Of a stretch of 64,000 nucleotides of DNA, positions 36,171-49,200 are shown piece after piece. A program made the translations under genes and the position numbers. The notes under the pieces were generated by a model. That model did not search any database. It was not told where the DNA came from and was given only the letters and a program-made list of their open reading frames with translations. Numbering within the stretch: position 1 is the stretch's first letter; each line of letters begins with the position of its first letter. The stretch is from Bolinopsis microptera (Eukaryota; Ctenophora; Tentaculata; Lobata; Bolinopsidae), in the NCBI RefSeq assembly GCF_026151205.1, contig NC_087077.1, positions 18,507,975-18,571,974 on the forward strand. Direction: 5' to 3'.

Positions 36171-38179
36171 TCGAAAGCCACAGCGATTGGACTCACAAGG
36201 CTCAGGTGCACTAACATTGCCCCTCTTCGTTTTTTGGTACTTCGTAAAAACCCAGACACTTTTCTCTGGAAAGTCGATAGCAATTTGTTGTATAGCAGGC
36301 ACCATCCTTGGCCCTGTACTTTACCCCATAGAGGGGGCGATGACGTCTTTGAGCTGGGTGCATGTACTTGAACCCTTGGACATCAGCCAACCTGACACCC
36401 GTGTCTCTCTTTTCCCTCGTACACCACAGTAAAGCTGTTCTGTTCCGCGAAACTTCACCTGGTTTCACCCGTCTTGTTCTGGTGGACTCCCTCAGAATAC
36501 CCCACCACAATGATGGTCCAAAATGGACCCACACTGGCCCGGGCTCTTCTCGGGGTAACCGTCCCTTCTCCCTCTGTCAGGGAATAACAGCAAGTGGAAA
36601 ATGAGGAGAGGGGAAGAAGGAGTTCCGGCAGAGTGGGGCAGGACATGTTCAGTCCAAGATACTGTGCTCTTCCTCCTCAAGGTTGGATCTGAGGATGAAG
36701 GTTAATCCCAGCCTTCCATTCCTAGATCGCTCGTGTGGTCTCCACAATGTCTCTCACATGTTTCCGAGATTAGTATTTAGGGATCCTACCCATTCCTGGG
36801 AAGTGTTAGTCCTGCGTTAATTCCCTCTGGACTGTGAGAACAGTTGAAGGAGCTTATCGGAGGACTGGAGGGCTCCTACGGGGTTCAGTGTGGCTAGAGC
36901 GATCGTTTACAGTAGCTGTATCTTCATGTCTTGTGGTTCCTGAGTTAAGCGTTCGTTATTTAAAGGACTATTACTGATCCGCCCTGCAAACTAATGTGAT
37001 CGTGTAACAAGTTAGTTTAAGCCATTTACTTGACTTAAATTTTAAATTTTGAAGTTATTCATTTTGAAGCTGCGGGGCCATTTTACAATTTATTTTGTGT
37101 CTCAACAGTCCAGCGGCAAGCTGTTTCATTATTATTAGTTCATTCGGTTTTAATTGTGGGCTGAAATTTGAACGGATAAAAACTTTGGCGGCTGGTCAAT
37201 GGTAAGGGACACGTTACTCATATAATCCATGCTTCCAAGTTCACAATACTACCACATAGCTTCGAGAGGTAGTGACAGAAGGGTGTGGTATCACTACACA
37301 TACATTAGGCCGCGATAGGTGGTGGGGGGCAAAATTGTACAATGGCCTTTATAGCTCAGTAACTGAGTGCCCGACGATGAGATAATCTTTCTGTATTATC
37401 AATTAATTTAAAAAAGGGGGGGGGGAAAAAAAAACAATATAATTTTTATTCGACATTTTCACCTTTTCGAATGAAGGTTCAATTTTCGCTTTTATGTTTA
37501 TGATTTGATAATCACTATCGAGCCAAATCGTATTGTTTTGTGTTTGGCCATTTAAAATTACGATTGTATAAATGGAGACTATAGCTCCTCAGGATGCAAA
37601 GATGACCGAGATATGAAGAGTGAAAGTTAGGTATAAGGCCAACTAGTTAACTGGACTTTTGGCCCCCTCCTTCCCCTAATATTTTATTATATAATATAAT
37701 TTTATATTATATATAAATTATAATTGATGTTTTAATTATATAATATATATATGATAAGACAAAAAGCTCTAAGAAAAACAGTAGTAAAACAAAGTAAACA
37801 TTTCTGTCCCCTAATCTGTCTCAAACAACAAGTATGCCTATTGCATACTTCTTCATTTTACTCTATTCTGGCAATTACGTTATTGTATAGTCCAAATCAC
37901 ATAAATTATTTAACGATATTTTCGGCACTAGGTTCGTTGTAGAATCAGTGAGAAAAGGTTTGGACTGCGGTCTTCCACGCCGCCTGAAGCTGTAAGGTGG
38001 GGGAGGTGTTGACAGCAATAACAAGAGACGAATAGGCTGGGCCATCTGTAAGGCCACAGCAGTACATGTACCGAGCAGCATCCACCGACTACGAGCCACC
38101 TTTTAGCTGGGACAATGTTCACTATTGCAGCGTTTATCAAGTTCTTGTTGGAGATGTGTTGAGGGTTATTTGTAATTCA
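36171..38179. other. No supported gene; AT-rich and G-rich tracts
   Basis: Open frames at 36103-36534 on both strands overlap each other. The minus-strand one contains VWVHFGPSLWWGILRES, faintly like a PWWP start, but nothing further supports it. A run of nine G and eight A lies near 37418-37435 and a (TA)-rich segment near 37680-37750. Confidence 0.35.
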
Positions 38180-40400
38180 AAAATTGATCGCTGATGACGT
38201 TGTGAGCAATTTTCTTTGGGATTGTCAAATAACTGATTTAGGGGAGCCCAGCAAGATGATATTGTACATTAAACGGATAATTCTGGAGCCTCATACACGG
38301 AAGCCTCTTGCTCAGAGGATCTTATGGTTCCAAGCTTTCTTGTATTTGTTAAACGCGGCTTATCACAGGAACATATCTTCTAGAGATGTCCTCCTTTCTA
38401 CAAGCATGGAGCCAAGCGTGATAATCTTTTCCAGAGCTCGTTCCTGCCAATTGGCTTACCTTGATCGTCTTTAAGCTCCCGTTTCAGCTAAGTACCAAAT
38501 GGTGAAATTCAGGTTTTGTCTTCAGTTAACGGAAGAGATTCCCAATCTTTAAGGACTTCTGTTGCAATAGGCAACAGTCCCTCAATTGTCTTCATCGTCA
38601 TCATTGAAGTCGATATCATCGGCATACTCACTGTCACGTGGAAGACCAATATCGGTGATAGGTGGGTTAGGCCTATTCGTTGCAGTTTCAGCCTGTACGG
38701 CAGGTCACGCAAGGCACCGCCTAAGACAAGTGTGAAACAAGCATCCAGACAAGACAGTAACTTGGAAAGTCACGAGAAAACTCTGGAATTCAGCAGACAG
38801 TGTACCGTTGATGTTGTCTTTGAGCTTGGTGTTGGTAAGCAAAGTCTTACCAAACGGACTTCGGTCATCATCACAGCCACTCTCATCAAGTAGGATTAGA
38901 GGATGGTAGGTCGTCGTATAGTGTCAAAGGCACTAGGGACATGCTCGCTCCCCATACGACTGGTTTCCCACCTCTTCCTCTGGACAATGATATTATCATT
39001 CACACGCTAGGCACCTTTCATATGTCAGCCACATGATCTACCCTGCTTGTAAGCACTTTGCCATGGACCAGTGAGGCATTGACTTTATTCTCTAGTCGCT
39101 TCAAGGTTGACATTGAAAGAATCTTTTAACAGATTTGAGAGAGTGAGGGGTCGTGAGACTTCCACTAGGACCATGGGCTTATTTGGCTTCTGTAAGGGGG
39201 TAATGTTTTGCCTGTCAATGGGGTCAAGGTGGAATTGGTCTCGAGCTTATATTGATAAATGTCTGCAAATCGTCTGTGTACTGATCAGTAGAATACTTGA
39301 GTAGCTCATGAGGAATACATCTGGGCCGTTAGATCGACTTTTTTTTGAGACTTCTAGCAGCTGATCGATTTCTTCACTAGTGTTGGATTATCTAGTGGGC
39401 GAGGAGGTTCTACAAAAGGTTCTTAAAGGTGCTTCATCACGAGTATGTTGTTGCTCAAGGTACTTAGCAACTACGGCAGGCTTTGACAGTGTCTGTTGCA
39501 ATTTTGCACCTTGCTCATCATGAACACAATACTCAGAAGGGGCTTTACTTTTAGGTACGTTCAGGGTTCGTTCAGCTTCATAAACTTTTTTCTTACTCTA
39601 TGTTGTTGGTGTTGGAAAACTGATGGTATACAGTATAGAATCGCAGCAGTGATCGTATGTTAGAATGTTGTTGATCTGAGTGGTGAGGCAGAGTTTATAG
39701 ATGATCTAAGTGAGGTTCTGTCTTAAAAATGGTTATTCATTAAGTTGCTGTTCTCAACAAGTAACGCTGGCTAGATAAGTTTTTACCGCATCACTCGTCG
39801 CTGCGATTACGTTTCTGTGTCTGATGGACAACCAATTGACGATTTTGCAGCATCCTGTATGGGACTCAAGGTATGCAAATTCATGTCTGAATTTGGATCC
39901 CAGAGACAGAACAGTGTTAGACTTAAGTTATTTCATCTAGGATTGAGATATTTCACCTGAATGGTGGGGTTCGAGGTGAGTTCGAGGTGTTGATTCTTTA
40001 AGATGACTTGGAGTTGCGTTTATAGCAAAGACAGATGTCTTAAAGTTTACTCTTGTGACAACAAATCTGTGATCAGTGGTATGGTCAAGAGTGCATGCAT
40101 AAGGATCTAGAATCTTGTAGCATTGGCTTCGACTACTTTCGACACAGGATCTGATTTCGATCGAGAATTTGACCGGGTTCGTCTTTTTTCGAATTTCGCC
40201 CGGCACTCCAGTCCTTCCTCCAGCCAGTGTAGGTCGGTCGTATGTCGAGCAGGATGATTAAAACCCAGTTGTTGGAGGACAAGAGGTCAAATTTGATAAC
40301 AAGTCTAACAAGTTTTCTCCATATCGTTGCGCAAAACCCATACATGTTTACCCATGAAACGACAAACAAAAGTCCTTTCTGAAGAGTCATTTTTCCCAAC
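38180..40400 (-). pseudogene. Degenerate LINE: endonuclease C-terminus and reverse transcriptase
   Basis: Read on the minus strand, motifs of an endonuclease-RT non-LTR element appear in the correct order across several frames. TDHRFVVTRVNFK (about 40025-40065) is the end of the AP-type endonuclease. NGPDVF (about 39320) is the GxxGPD-type RT entry, and NITPLQKPNKP then RPLTLSN (about 39130-39215) are finger motifs. EYADDIDF (about 38605-38630) is the catalytic palm motif. LLPIATEVLKDW (about 38540-38575) and a final region resembling the LYN thumb complete it. Every part is interrupted by stops and shifts, so the element is long dead. It is distinct from the RNase H LINE in the tandem units. 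Confidence 0.6.
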
Positions 40401-41041
40401 TTTGAATTAAATCTCCCAACAACAAATATCTCAACATTAGCAGGGGACGTTTAGTGCGTTCCTAACTTGGCCGTTAAAAATTAATCAACAGTTGTTGGTT
40501 CATTTTGCTGCAAGTTTCTTGGGTGGCCTCATACATGGACCCCCCCACCCTACATTTGATAAAATTTTCAGATTTTGTTGGGAGTTCTTGGTCCAAATTA
40601 GCTTACTCGATCATGATCTGTTCCAGCATACCACATTAGTCAATAAATGGGGGACTGATAACAAATCCGAGTCCATAGTGCGGCCATTTTTCTGCTCAAA
40701 CAATAATAGTTTGTATACGTTTGCTAATGACTGCCATCTAGAATTCCGGTTTTAACCTTAGTCTCTGAATATAGCGCAGAATTCTATTGCCTGTACCGTA
40801 GACAATCGGTACCCAGTTGCTCCCGTTTGACTGGGATGTTCGTCTGGTCATCACAAGAACGAGGCCACGTATGTTAAAGTGGCGAAGCTGATGAGGAGTG
40901 TAGCAAACAGGGATCGTCCTGCAGCTGAGGTAAACATACGGATGGGGCGATTATGTTGTGTCTCTCCGCCGCTGGCGTTAACCAGTACGGTTCCCATCTT
41001 TATAATATAAATTGTAAATTATATTCGCAACATTTCCGCAG

Positions 41042-42159
41042 GATAACACGGGGTACGATATAAAGCAGCTGTTTATAGGCAGTGAAGGGACTCTGGGTGT
41101 CATAACAGACGTGTCACTCCTCCTGCCCCAGACTCCTGTTAGTGTTAACATGGCTCTCTTCGGGTGCGACTCCTTTGATGACGTCATCAAGTGTTACAGG
41201 TACCATTATCATCGGCTTGTTTTCTGAGACTTTTCCGTAAAACGGTGAACGGAATTAGTGCACCTTTTGGAAGTTTTTGATTAGTAAAAGGTCATTTTTT
41301 TCTGAACTTCTTTTATAAAATATGTGTCCACGTGTCCACGTGACCAATATGAACCTCAGATTATCAAGACAGTGTCTAGGGGAGATTGTATCAGCCTGTG
41401 AGTTTATGGACTCACTGTGTATGACATCTGTTAACAATATTCTTGGTTTAGCCAGCCCTCTTGAGGATAGCCACCCTTTCTACTACCTTGTGAGTTGTCT
41501 TGTGACCGTCGACGGTTGAACACTGTTTTTATTTGCTTACCTTAAGTTGTCAATTCGCGTAGAGCAGCAAGACAGCTATAATAGTAGTTTGATAGTTTCA
41601 GATAACGATAATCTTTAATTTCACCTCTTATCTCAACCCCAGGTGGAGACTTCAGGAATGAACCAGGAGCATGATATGGAGAAGTTGGAGACTTGTATAG
41701 AAAGGGTATTTGATGCAGGGTGTGCCACTGATGGTGTTATGGGTACGTTAAATTGCAGCGGTTATCTTAAATAACGACTCTTCTCTTCACTTCTTTTCGT
41801 TACTTTTCATTTTAATGGCTTGTCTTCAAAGATTAAGGGGACGGGGGGGGGGGGTCAAAAGCATCTGATAGATATCACTCCCCTCTATCAGAAACAACTA
41901 AAAAGTCGATTTTGAGAAAATTTCCCTGAGGACCCCCTGCCCCTTAAAGCCATAGACTCCAAGATGAATGGAGTTTCAAACCATTTTCGTTGGTTTAACG
42001 TCTGAACTTTCTATGATGATTTCAGCTGCAAGTAGGGACCAAGCCAAACATATGATGTCACTCCGAGAGAACATTGCCCCTGCTCTTAAAGCGGTGGGCT
42101 TCAACTACAAGTACGACGTGTCCCTCCCCATCAAGGATATGTATTCTCTTGTTGAACAG
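41042..42159 (+). pseudogene. D2HGDH: D-2-hydroxyglutarate dehydrogenase, four internal exons only
   Basis: The enzyme is a mitochondrial FAD flavoprotein that oxidises D-2-hydroxyglutarate to 2-oxoglutarate. Four plus-strand exons match its middle in order with consistent phases: 41042-41199 ([20 protein letters not shown], end of the FAD-binding part), 41360-41489 (CLGEIVSACEFMDSLC), 41643-41742 (VETSGMNQEHDMEKLE) and 42026-42159 (SLRENIAPALKAV, KYDVSLPIKDMYSLV). All have good GT-AG borders and open frames, so the piece itself is undamaged. The N-terminal FAD-binding exons and the C-terminal exons with the catalytic-site GHLGDGN region were not found in the window. The upstream space is filled with a dead LINE. 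It is either a partial duplicate or a gene with distant exons. Confidence 0.75.
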
Positions 42160-42237
42160 GTTTGACAGCATGGTTTTGTATGACGTCATGACACGTGGCC
42201 ATCAAGGACATGTATTCTCTTGTTGAACAGGTTTGAC
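42128..42237. repeat. Duplicated exon end and splice donor
   Basis: CCATCAAGGATATGTATTCT through the donor and GTTTGAC (42128-42166) recurs with one change at 42199-42237, 71 bp downstream. The last D2HGDH exon therefore has two identical donor contexts. Confidence 0.8.
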
Positions 42238-42844
42238 GGTGTGTTTTTGTTCGTTTGTACTTTTTCTGACAACATACAATGTCTCCACTTAACATTGTTA
42301 AGTGGAGCCATTGTATTATGTTAATTTCATCAGCGATCTGCAGATTTTCCACGCGGTAGATTTATATATCTTTATTTGATGTTTAGGAGAAAAACGTTCA
42401 CCAGTGTCAATAACTTAAAAGTAATGGGCATGTACATTGTACAGACTGCAAGATGTTTCATTGCAGGATGCACTACATGAAGAATTCGTTGTAACTATGT
42501 TTGAAAAGCATTAATAGGTAACTTAAAAATAATTTCCATCATAAAACAAATAAAATATTCTGTTTTCTCAACTAAACAATTAAAATATAATATAATACTA
42601 ATCATTGTACACTACTGTATATATATATCCTTATATCTACACAAAATTACTGTACAAAACATGCGACTTAAAATGGGAAAAGTTAAAAGGTCAAAACAGA
42701 AGTACTGTGATGAAAAAGAATTGAAGTATAAACATACAAAACATCTGAAAATTTTAATAGCGTTTGACTTGAAGTTTTTTTTAATCTGTTAACCATTCCA
42801 ACACTCTTCTTTTGATTCAGGCGGTAATTTTTAGACAGTAGACA
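42238..42844. other. AT-rich intergenic stretch
   Basis: No gene seen. It separates the plus-strand D2HGDH exons from the convergent minus-strand adhesion GPCR stop codon and probably holds the latter's 3' untranslated region. AATAAA-type signals on the minus strand could not be placed with confidence. Confidence 0.4.
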
Positions 42845-43298
42845 CTAAAAATTCGCATACGCGCTTTTCACAAGTGATGGGTCAATGGTCATGTCCTCAC
42901 TGCTTTGTTCAGGTTCCCCCATATTTTGATAAATGATCTCTGTCTTTCCAACATTTATATTCACTTTTTCGTCTGTTGTTTCATCCTCAGATTCCAACTG
43001 ACCAGCTTCTTTTTCCTTTCCATCTTCGTTGTCTCGCTCAACTTCATCTCGAACATTATCGTTCTTACACTCTTCATTTGTTTTACCATCGTTCTCCACT
43101 TCCTCACCACTGTACGTTGCTGTAGAATTCTCAAAATTCTCGTTGTAGCCCTCATTAACCTCTTTTCTATCAGACGCTGCATTTTCTTGCGTGTGGTTTA
43201 CGTCATGATCCATTTTAGGTTGACTCGTTTTCTCTTTCCCTGTCATTTCTGGCATCCCTTCAGTGGTATCTTTGGTATCATCTGTTTCTGTTTTATCT
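42845..43298 (-). other. Last exon: acidic cytoplasmic tail
   Basis: 151 codons including the stop, very rich in Glu, Asp, Lys, Asn and Thr. There are segments such as EVENDGKTNEECKND and KEKEAGQLESEDETTDEK and no predicted fold. It ends YANF. It is separated from exon 28 by an intron of about 2.1 kb filled mostly by a minisatellite. Many Ser/Thr-acidic motifs could be casein-kinase-type sites, but this is inference. Confidence 0.75.
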
Positions 43299-46200
43299 CT
43301 GAAAACGTCATGATGTTTATTAGATTTAATAATATTACATACAATGTGAGTATGAATTCTGCGAGGGATCAAACTATCTATTACAACATTAAGCTAAAAA
43401 ACCTGAAGTTTTATTCCTGCTCCAGCGACATTTTTGTAATTATTTGAAAGATGAAGGAGTTATTTTGATAAAAGATATGGAATGATAGTAAATATATCAT
43501 CAGTCTACTGACTACAGTCTACTGACTACAGTCTACTGACTACAGTCTACTGACTACAGTCTACTGGCTACAGTCTACTGGCTACAGTCTACTGACTACA
43601 GTCTACTGACTACAGTCTACTGACTACAGTCTACTGGCTACAGTCTACTGACTACAGTCTACTGGCTACAGTCTACTGGCTACAGTCTACTGACTACAGT
43701 CTACTGACTACAGTCTACTGACTACAGTCTACTGACTACAGTCTACTGACTACAGTCTACTGACTACAGTCTACTGGCTACAGTCTACTGGCTACAGTCT
43801 ACTGACTACAGTCTACTGACTACAGTCTACTGGCTACAGTCTACTGACTACAGTCTACTGACTACAGTCTACTGACTACAGTCTACTGACTACAGTCTAC
43901 TGACTACAGTCTACTGACTACAGTCTACTGACTACAGTCTACTGACTACAGTCTACTGACTACAGTCTACTGACTACAGTCTACTGACTACAGTCTACTG
44001 GCTACAGTCTACTGACTACAGTCTACTGACTACAGTCTACTGACTACAGTCTACTGACTACAGTCTACTGACTACAGTCTACTGACTACAGTCTACTGAC
44101 TACAGTCTACTGACTACAGTCTACTGACTACAGTCTACTGACTACAGTCTACTGACTACAGTCTACTGACTACAGTCTACTGACTACAGTCTACTGACTA
44201 CAGTCTACTGACTACAGTCTACTGACTACAGTCTACTGACTACAGTCTACTGGCTACAGTCTACTGGCTACAGTCTACTGACTACAGTCTACTGACTACA
44301 GTCTACTGACTACAGTCTACTGACTACAGTCTACTGACTACAGTCTACTGACTACAGTCTACTGACTACAGTCTACTGACTACAGTCTACTGACTACAGT
44401 CTACTGGCTACAGTCTACTGGCTACAGTCTACTGACTACAGTCTACTGACTACAGTCTACTGGCTACAGTCTACTGGCTACAGTCTACTGGCTACAGTCT
44501 ACTGGCTACAGTCTACTGACTACAGTCTACTGACTACAGTCTACTGACTACAGTCTACTGACTACAGTCTACTGACTACAGTCTACTGACTACAGTCTAC
44601 TGACTACAGTCTACTGACTACAGTCTACTGACTACAGTCTACTGGCTACAGTCTACTGACTACAGTCTACTGACTACAGTCTACTGACTACAGTCTACTG
44701 ACTACAGTCTACTGACTACAGTCTACTGGCTACAGTCTACTGGCTACAGTCTACTGGCTACAGTCTACTGGCTACAGTCTACTGGCTACAGTCTACTGGC
44801 TACAGTCTACTGGCTACAGTCTACTGGCTACAGTCTACTGGCTACAGTCTACTGGCTACAGTCTACTGGCTACAGTCTACTGGCTACAGTCTACTGGCTA
44901 CAGTCTACTGGCTACAGTCTACTGACTACAGTCTACTGACTACAGTCTACTGGCTACAGTCTACTGGCTACAGTCTACTGGCTACAGTCTACTGGCTACA
45001 GTCTACTGGCTACAGTCTACTGACTACAGTCTACTGGCTACAGTCTACTGACTGAGTAGGTATTAACTTGGGCAAGCTGTGATAATTGGAATGTTGTGGT
45101 GAGGAGTTTGCAGATGAGTGATGTTCTGATTCTTGATTATGACAATTATCAAACCCTCCTTGTAGTAGAGCTCTACCTGGCATCGGTACTGCACTTTTGT
45201 GATTAAAATACTCGAACTTGAGTGAGCTAGAGAGATAGGAATTGTTAAGTGTATGATAGTGATTCATGTTTTTATGATCCTTGATAATGTAAATAGTTTA
45301 CCATCACTACTGCTAATGAACAGTTATCAAAACGGAATCAATAGAAATTTATCCAAGAAAACATTTCAACTATGCGACTCATAAATAACATTCCAATCCG
45401 GATTTTACATGAACAGTTATTTACCTTAAACAGGGTCCTGCAGCTTTTTCTATGGCGTTGTATACATTCTCCAAAGCACTGACTCGCCTCTGTCTATTTC
45501 CCTCTTCAGATTTGATTTTACGCTTTGGTTCAGGTTCTACTTTTGACACGCCAAATGTTGTATTTTCGGTCGTACTTTCCTGCAAATAAGAAATAAATCA
45601 GTAACGCGGGTCGTCAAGTTTGGTATTTTCTTTAAGGTAAAAAGTGCAGAATAGAACTAGAATCTTTAGTTACTATATTATATCATATCAGCGAACACGT
45701 GAACAAATATAGAATTCATTACAGTTCCTGACCTGTCCATGTCTTTTGTTCTTCTCTTTGAAGAACCTCCTTAATCCAACTAAGTCAATGGTATGTTCTC
45801 TGATGTCGTCCTGGAGACATATCATACTGGCAAAGAAGAGGGGACCCTAGGGGGAGGTCTATTAGTTAGTGCTTTTCATGCAACAAGTAATGTTATTCCT
45901 ACTGCTAAGAGAAATGAGATTTTTCATTTCGCTTCTCTCGTGTTTGATCGAAGCTAAGATACGAGTTTTCGTAGGCTGAACCAATTGAAATGTATTTTCT
46001 ATTCATTCTTACCTGGAGGCCTACTATAATGATGAACAGGTATTGGGCAGCAGTTGTAAATGGATCAAAAGTGAAAGCTGCAATGACCCATGGAAGCCCG
46101 ACACTGGCACTGACGGCCATCATGCCCTTGAAGATTTTCTGAAGAAATTTAAGATTTAGAACCATATTTTCAGCGGTCTATCATGCATCAAAATCTTTGT

Positions 46201-49200
46201 TAGCATGTGGGCACTTAAGACTTTAGGAGAAATCCTTAATCCACCGATATGCAATTCAGGAATAAGAGCGGCAATTTTAATTCTCAAGTTCTCAGCAATC
46301 TAAAAACTCCTGATCCTCACCGTGAGTTGGTGGGTCTCACTATTGGGTGTCTTAGCTGCATGAACAATGACACGTGACACAAGGATGAAACAGAAGATAT
46401 TGAAAAGGAGGATGAGCCATGTTGGGACCATGAAAGAGGGGTATTTCCAGGGCGATTCTACCCAACAGTTTTCCCCTTGTGTGAAATTTCCTCCTGGATA
46501 ATGAGATTGTCAGATTTGTATTTCTAATTTCTCAATATTACACGTGGAATTTTCTTGGTCATCGATAAGCTATCTGAGATGCTGGTTTCGTCAAAAATGT
46601 TCGAGAGAGAAGAATAAAGCCCCCAATAAATAAAAAGGTCAAAATTATACCATATGGAGGTCAGCCGGCTGCAATAGCAGTTTAGTCGTTGCTATGGTAT
46701 TGTTTATGTTGCACGTGCAATTTAATTTTACATGAATAGTATCTACTACTTTTTGTAGCATTTTTGTTTCATCGGTCTAATTGAAAAGTCCTTTATTTTT
46801 GCCGAATATGTGCGATTTTTTTTAGAGATCCTACAAACTTTAATGAAGGAGTAATGTTAATTTGATCACACAGAGAATGTTAAAGCCTGTCATAATGTTC
46901 AGAACTCACTGATTTGTATATGGTAACGAGTTTTTTGAAAAGATTGTTTAAACCTATGTACGGTGAATTATATTCATCCTTCCTGTCGTTGGAGATCCAA
47001 GCGGCCAGATAGATCGCTAGAGGGCACAGCGCAGAACCGCCCCAGCACAGGATCGATCGATTTCTCACAAAGTGCTTCTCACTTTTACCGTGGTTTTTCA
47101 CTGCGGCTGCTATCTGCGGTGCGATAACATTATAGTATGGACTTCATCTTCTGAATGCCAATGCGTAATATTTTACAGGAAAAAATCAACACGGAAAATT
47201 TTTCCTCAAAAAAATGCTGCTGTAAACAGTAATTATTCGATTAATAATCGTTACAATCATGACATAGATCTATTTCAGAGCCATCATAGTAGTTTTAAAA
47301 TATCGATTCTTCTTATCAAGAAAGAGACCAACCTTTCCATAGAGTGACCAAGCGCTGGCGCTCATCCAAAACATAGCTGACAAGAAGAAATATTGAACCA
47401 GTAAAACTCCCGTCACGCAGCCTCGATTCAGAGATGCAACTGGGTACTGAAAATATCTCCTTTAAAATTCAAAATATTTGAGATTTTACTCATTAAATGA
47501 GAAATGTTTTTAGTTGTCAAATGGTTCAAATGCTGATTTTTAATTCTTACATTTCTATAGTCCACATTCACTTTCGTTGTGAGGGAAAGAATGTTGAAGC
47601 CCACATTTCCAAGTATTAAAGCAAATATGATGTTGAGTTGAGCCATCGTCAGCATCTTCTTGCGAAGTTTCCTGTGCATAAAAGTGAATTACTCGTGTAA
47701 ATTCATAAATTCATAAAGATGTTTAATTCCACCAAACTATAAATTTCAAATCGCTAACTTAAAAATAAAATTGTTTGTTTGGGGACTTAAATAAAACTAA
47801 AATCAGCTGCCCTTACTTGAAGTCACCATTAGTAACCACTAGTAACCATTAGTAACCACTAGTAACCATTAGTAACCACTAGTAACCATTAGTAACCACT
47901 AGTAACCATTAGTAACCACTAGTAACCATTAGTAACCACTAGTAACCATTAGTAACCACTAGTAACCATTAGTAACCACTAGTAACCATTAGTAACCACT
48001 AGTAACCATTAGTAACCACTAGTAACCATTAGTAACCACTAGTAACCATTAGTAACCACTAGTAACCATTAGTAACCACTAGTAACCATTAGTAACCACT
48101 AGTAACCATTAGTAACCATTAGTAACCACTAGTAACCATTAGTAACCACTAGTAACCATTAGTAACCATTAGTAACCATTAGTAACCACTAGTAACCATT
48201 AGTAACCACTAGTAACCACTAGTAACTTACTTGAAGGGAGCGACTAGTCCGAAGGTCAATGAGAGGAATATCAGGTTGACAGCGAACATGAAGTATCCCA
48301 AACTCTCTTGTACTTTTACTTGTTTCTCATCTATTTCCTCAATACTCTGAAAGATTCTTGTTTGCTTATTAATGAATAGATTTTTGAAGAATGTTTGGAT
48401 CGAATGAGCTGTGAGATAAACTTCGCTGATCTCTCTAGACCGACAAACGGTATTACCGGTACTAGTAAAGTAGTAACATTGTAATTTGTAACAAACCCTG
48501 TTAAAATAATGGAGCCCTGTCGGTGTTATTAAGGTAAAAGGGAGGAAGTCCATCTTCAGTAATAACTCGGTATTGACTGTTATTAAAGTAGCGTAATTGC
48601 CGGTTAATGAAGTAGCGATGCCGTTAATCACGATTTTTTGACAGTTCTATATTGCTTTAGACCATTGCCAAGGAATTAAGATGTGTCGATTCAATGATGA
48701 GTAACCAAACAAAGCACTTTTAGTATTAAGATAGCAAATTACGCGACAATCGTTACAATGACCATCATTACCATGACAACGCAATTATTGCACGTGCATC
48801 ACACGAATAGCGAATACAGGTTGTTGAATCAGCAAAAGCGGCTTTTACAGGCAATGCTGGTTTCTAGTTTCTCTAGAAACTAAGAGAAACATCATTAAAT
48901 GTGAATTTATATTCTATTCCTATAATGTTGCAAATAAAAATAATTCAAGTAGCTCTCTAACGAGGATAATAGCGAAACTGGTAGCATGATCTGAGACACA
49001 AGTGTGGGTTTTATCGTTGTTGTTCACCGTTCTCACTCCACGTGTCTCCCAATGTCCCGTATCTGGATCCAAGTACATACAAGTTCTGTTCTTCCTGAGA
49101 AAGTCAACGTTCAACAAAACAAACATTGTGCAAGTTACGTTGAACTCGGGATATGTCGAGTTCAAAGACGTAGTTTAGTAACCAGCCACATTTGACATCC

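Noticed and set aside
36211..36534. PWWP-like start VWVHFGPSLWWGI on the minus strand
   Set aside because: Only about 12 residues resemble the domain, the rest does not align, and overlapping frames on the other strand are equally long.
37347..37384. tRNA A-box-like ATAGCTCAGTAACTGAG
   Set aside because: No B box at the right distance and no cloverleaf.
42905..43447. 180-codon plus-strand open frame
   Set aside because: It is the antisense shadow of the acidic last exon of the adhesion GPCR.
46900..46953. TM4 exon extending to the donor at 46909
   Set aside because: It gives a phase mismatch with the TM5 exon, whereas the donor GTTTAA at 46953 gives a perfect phase and a natural ECL2.
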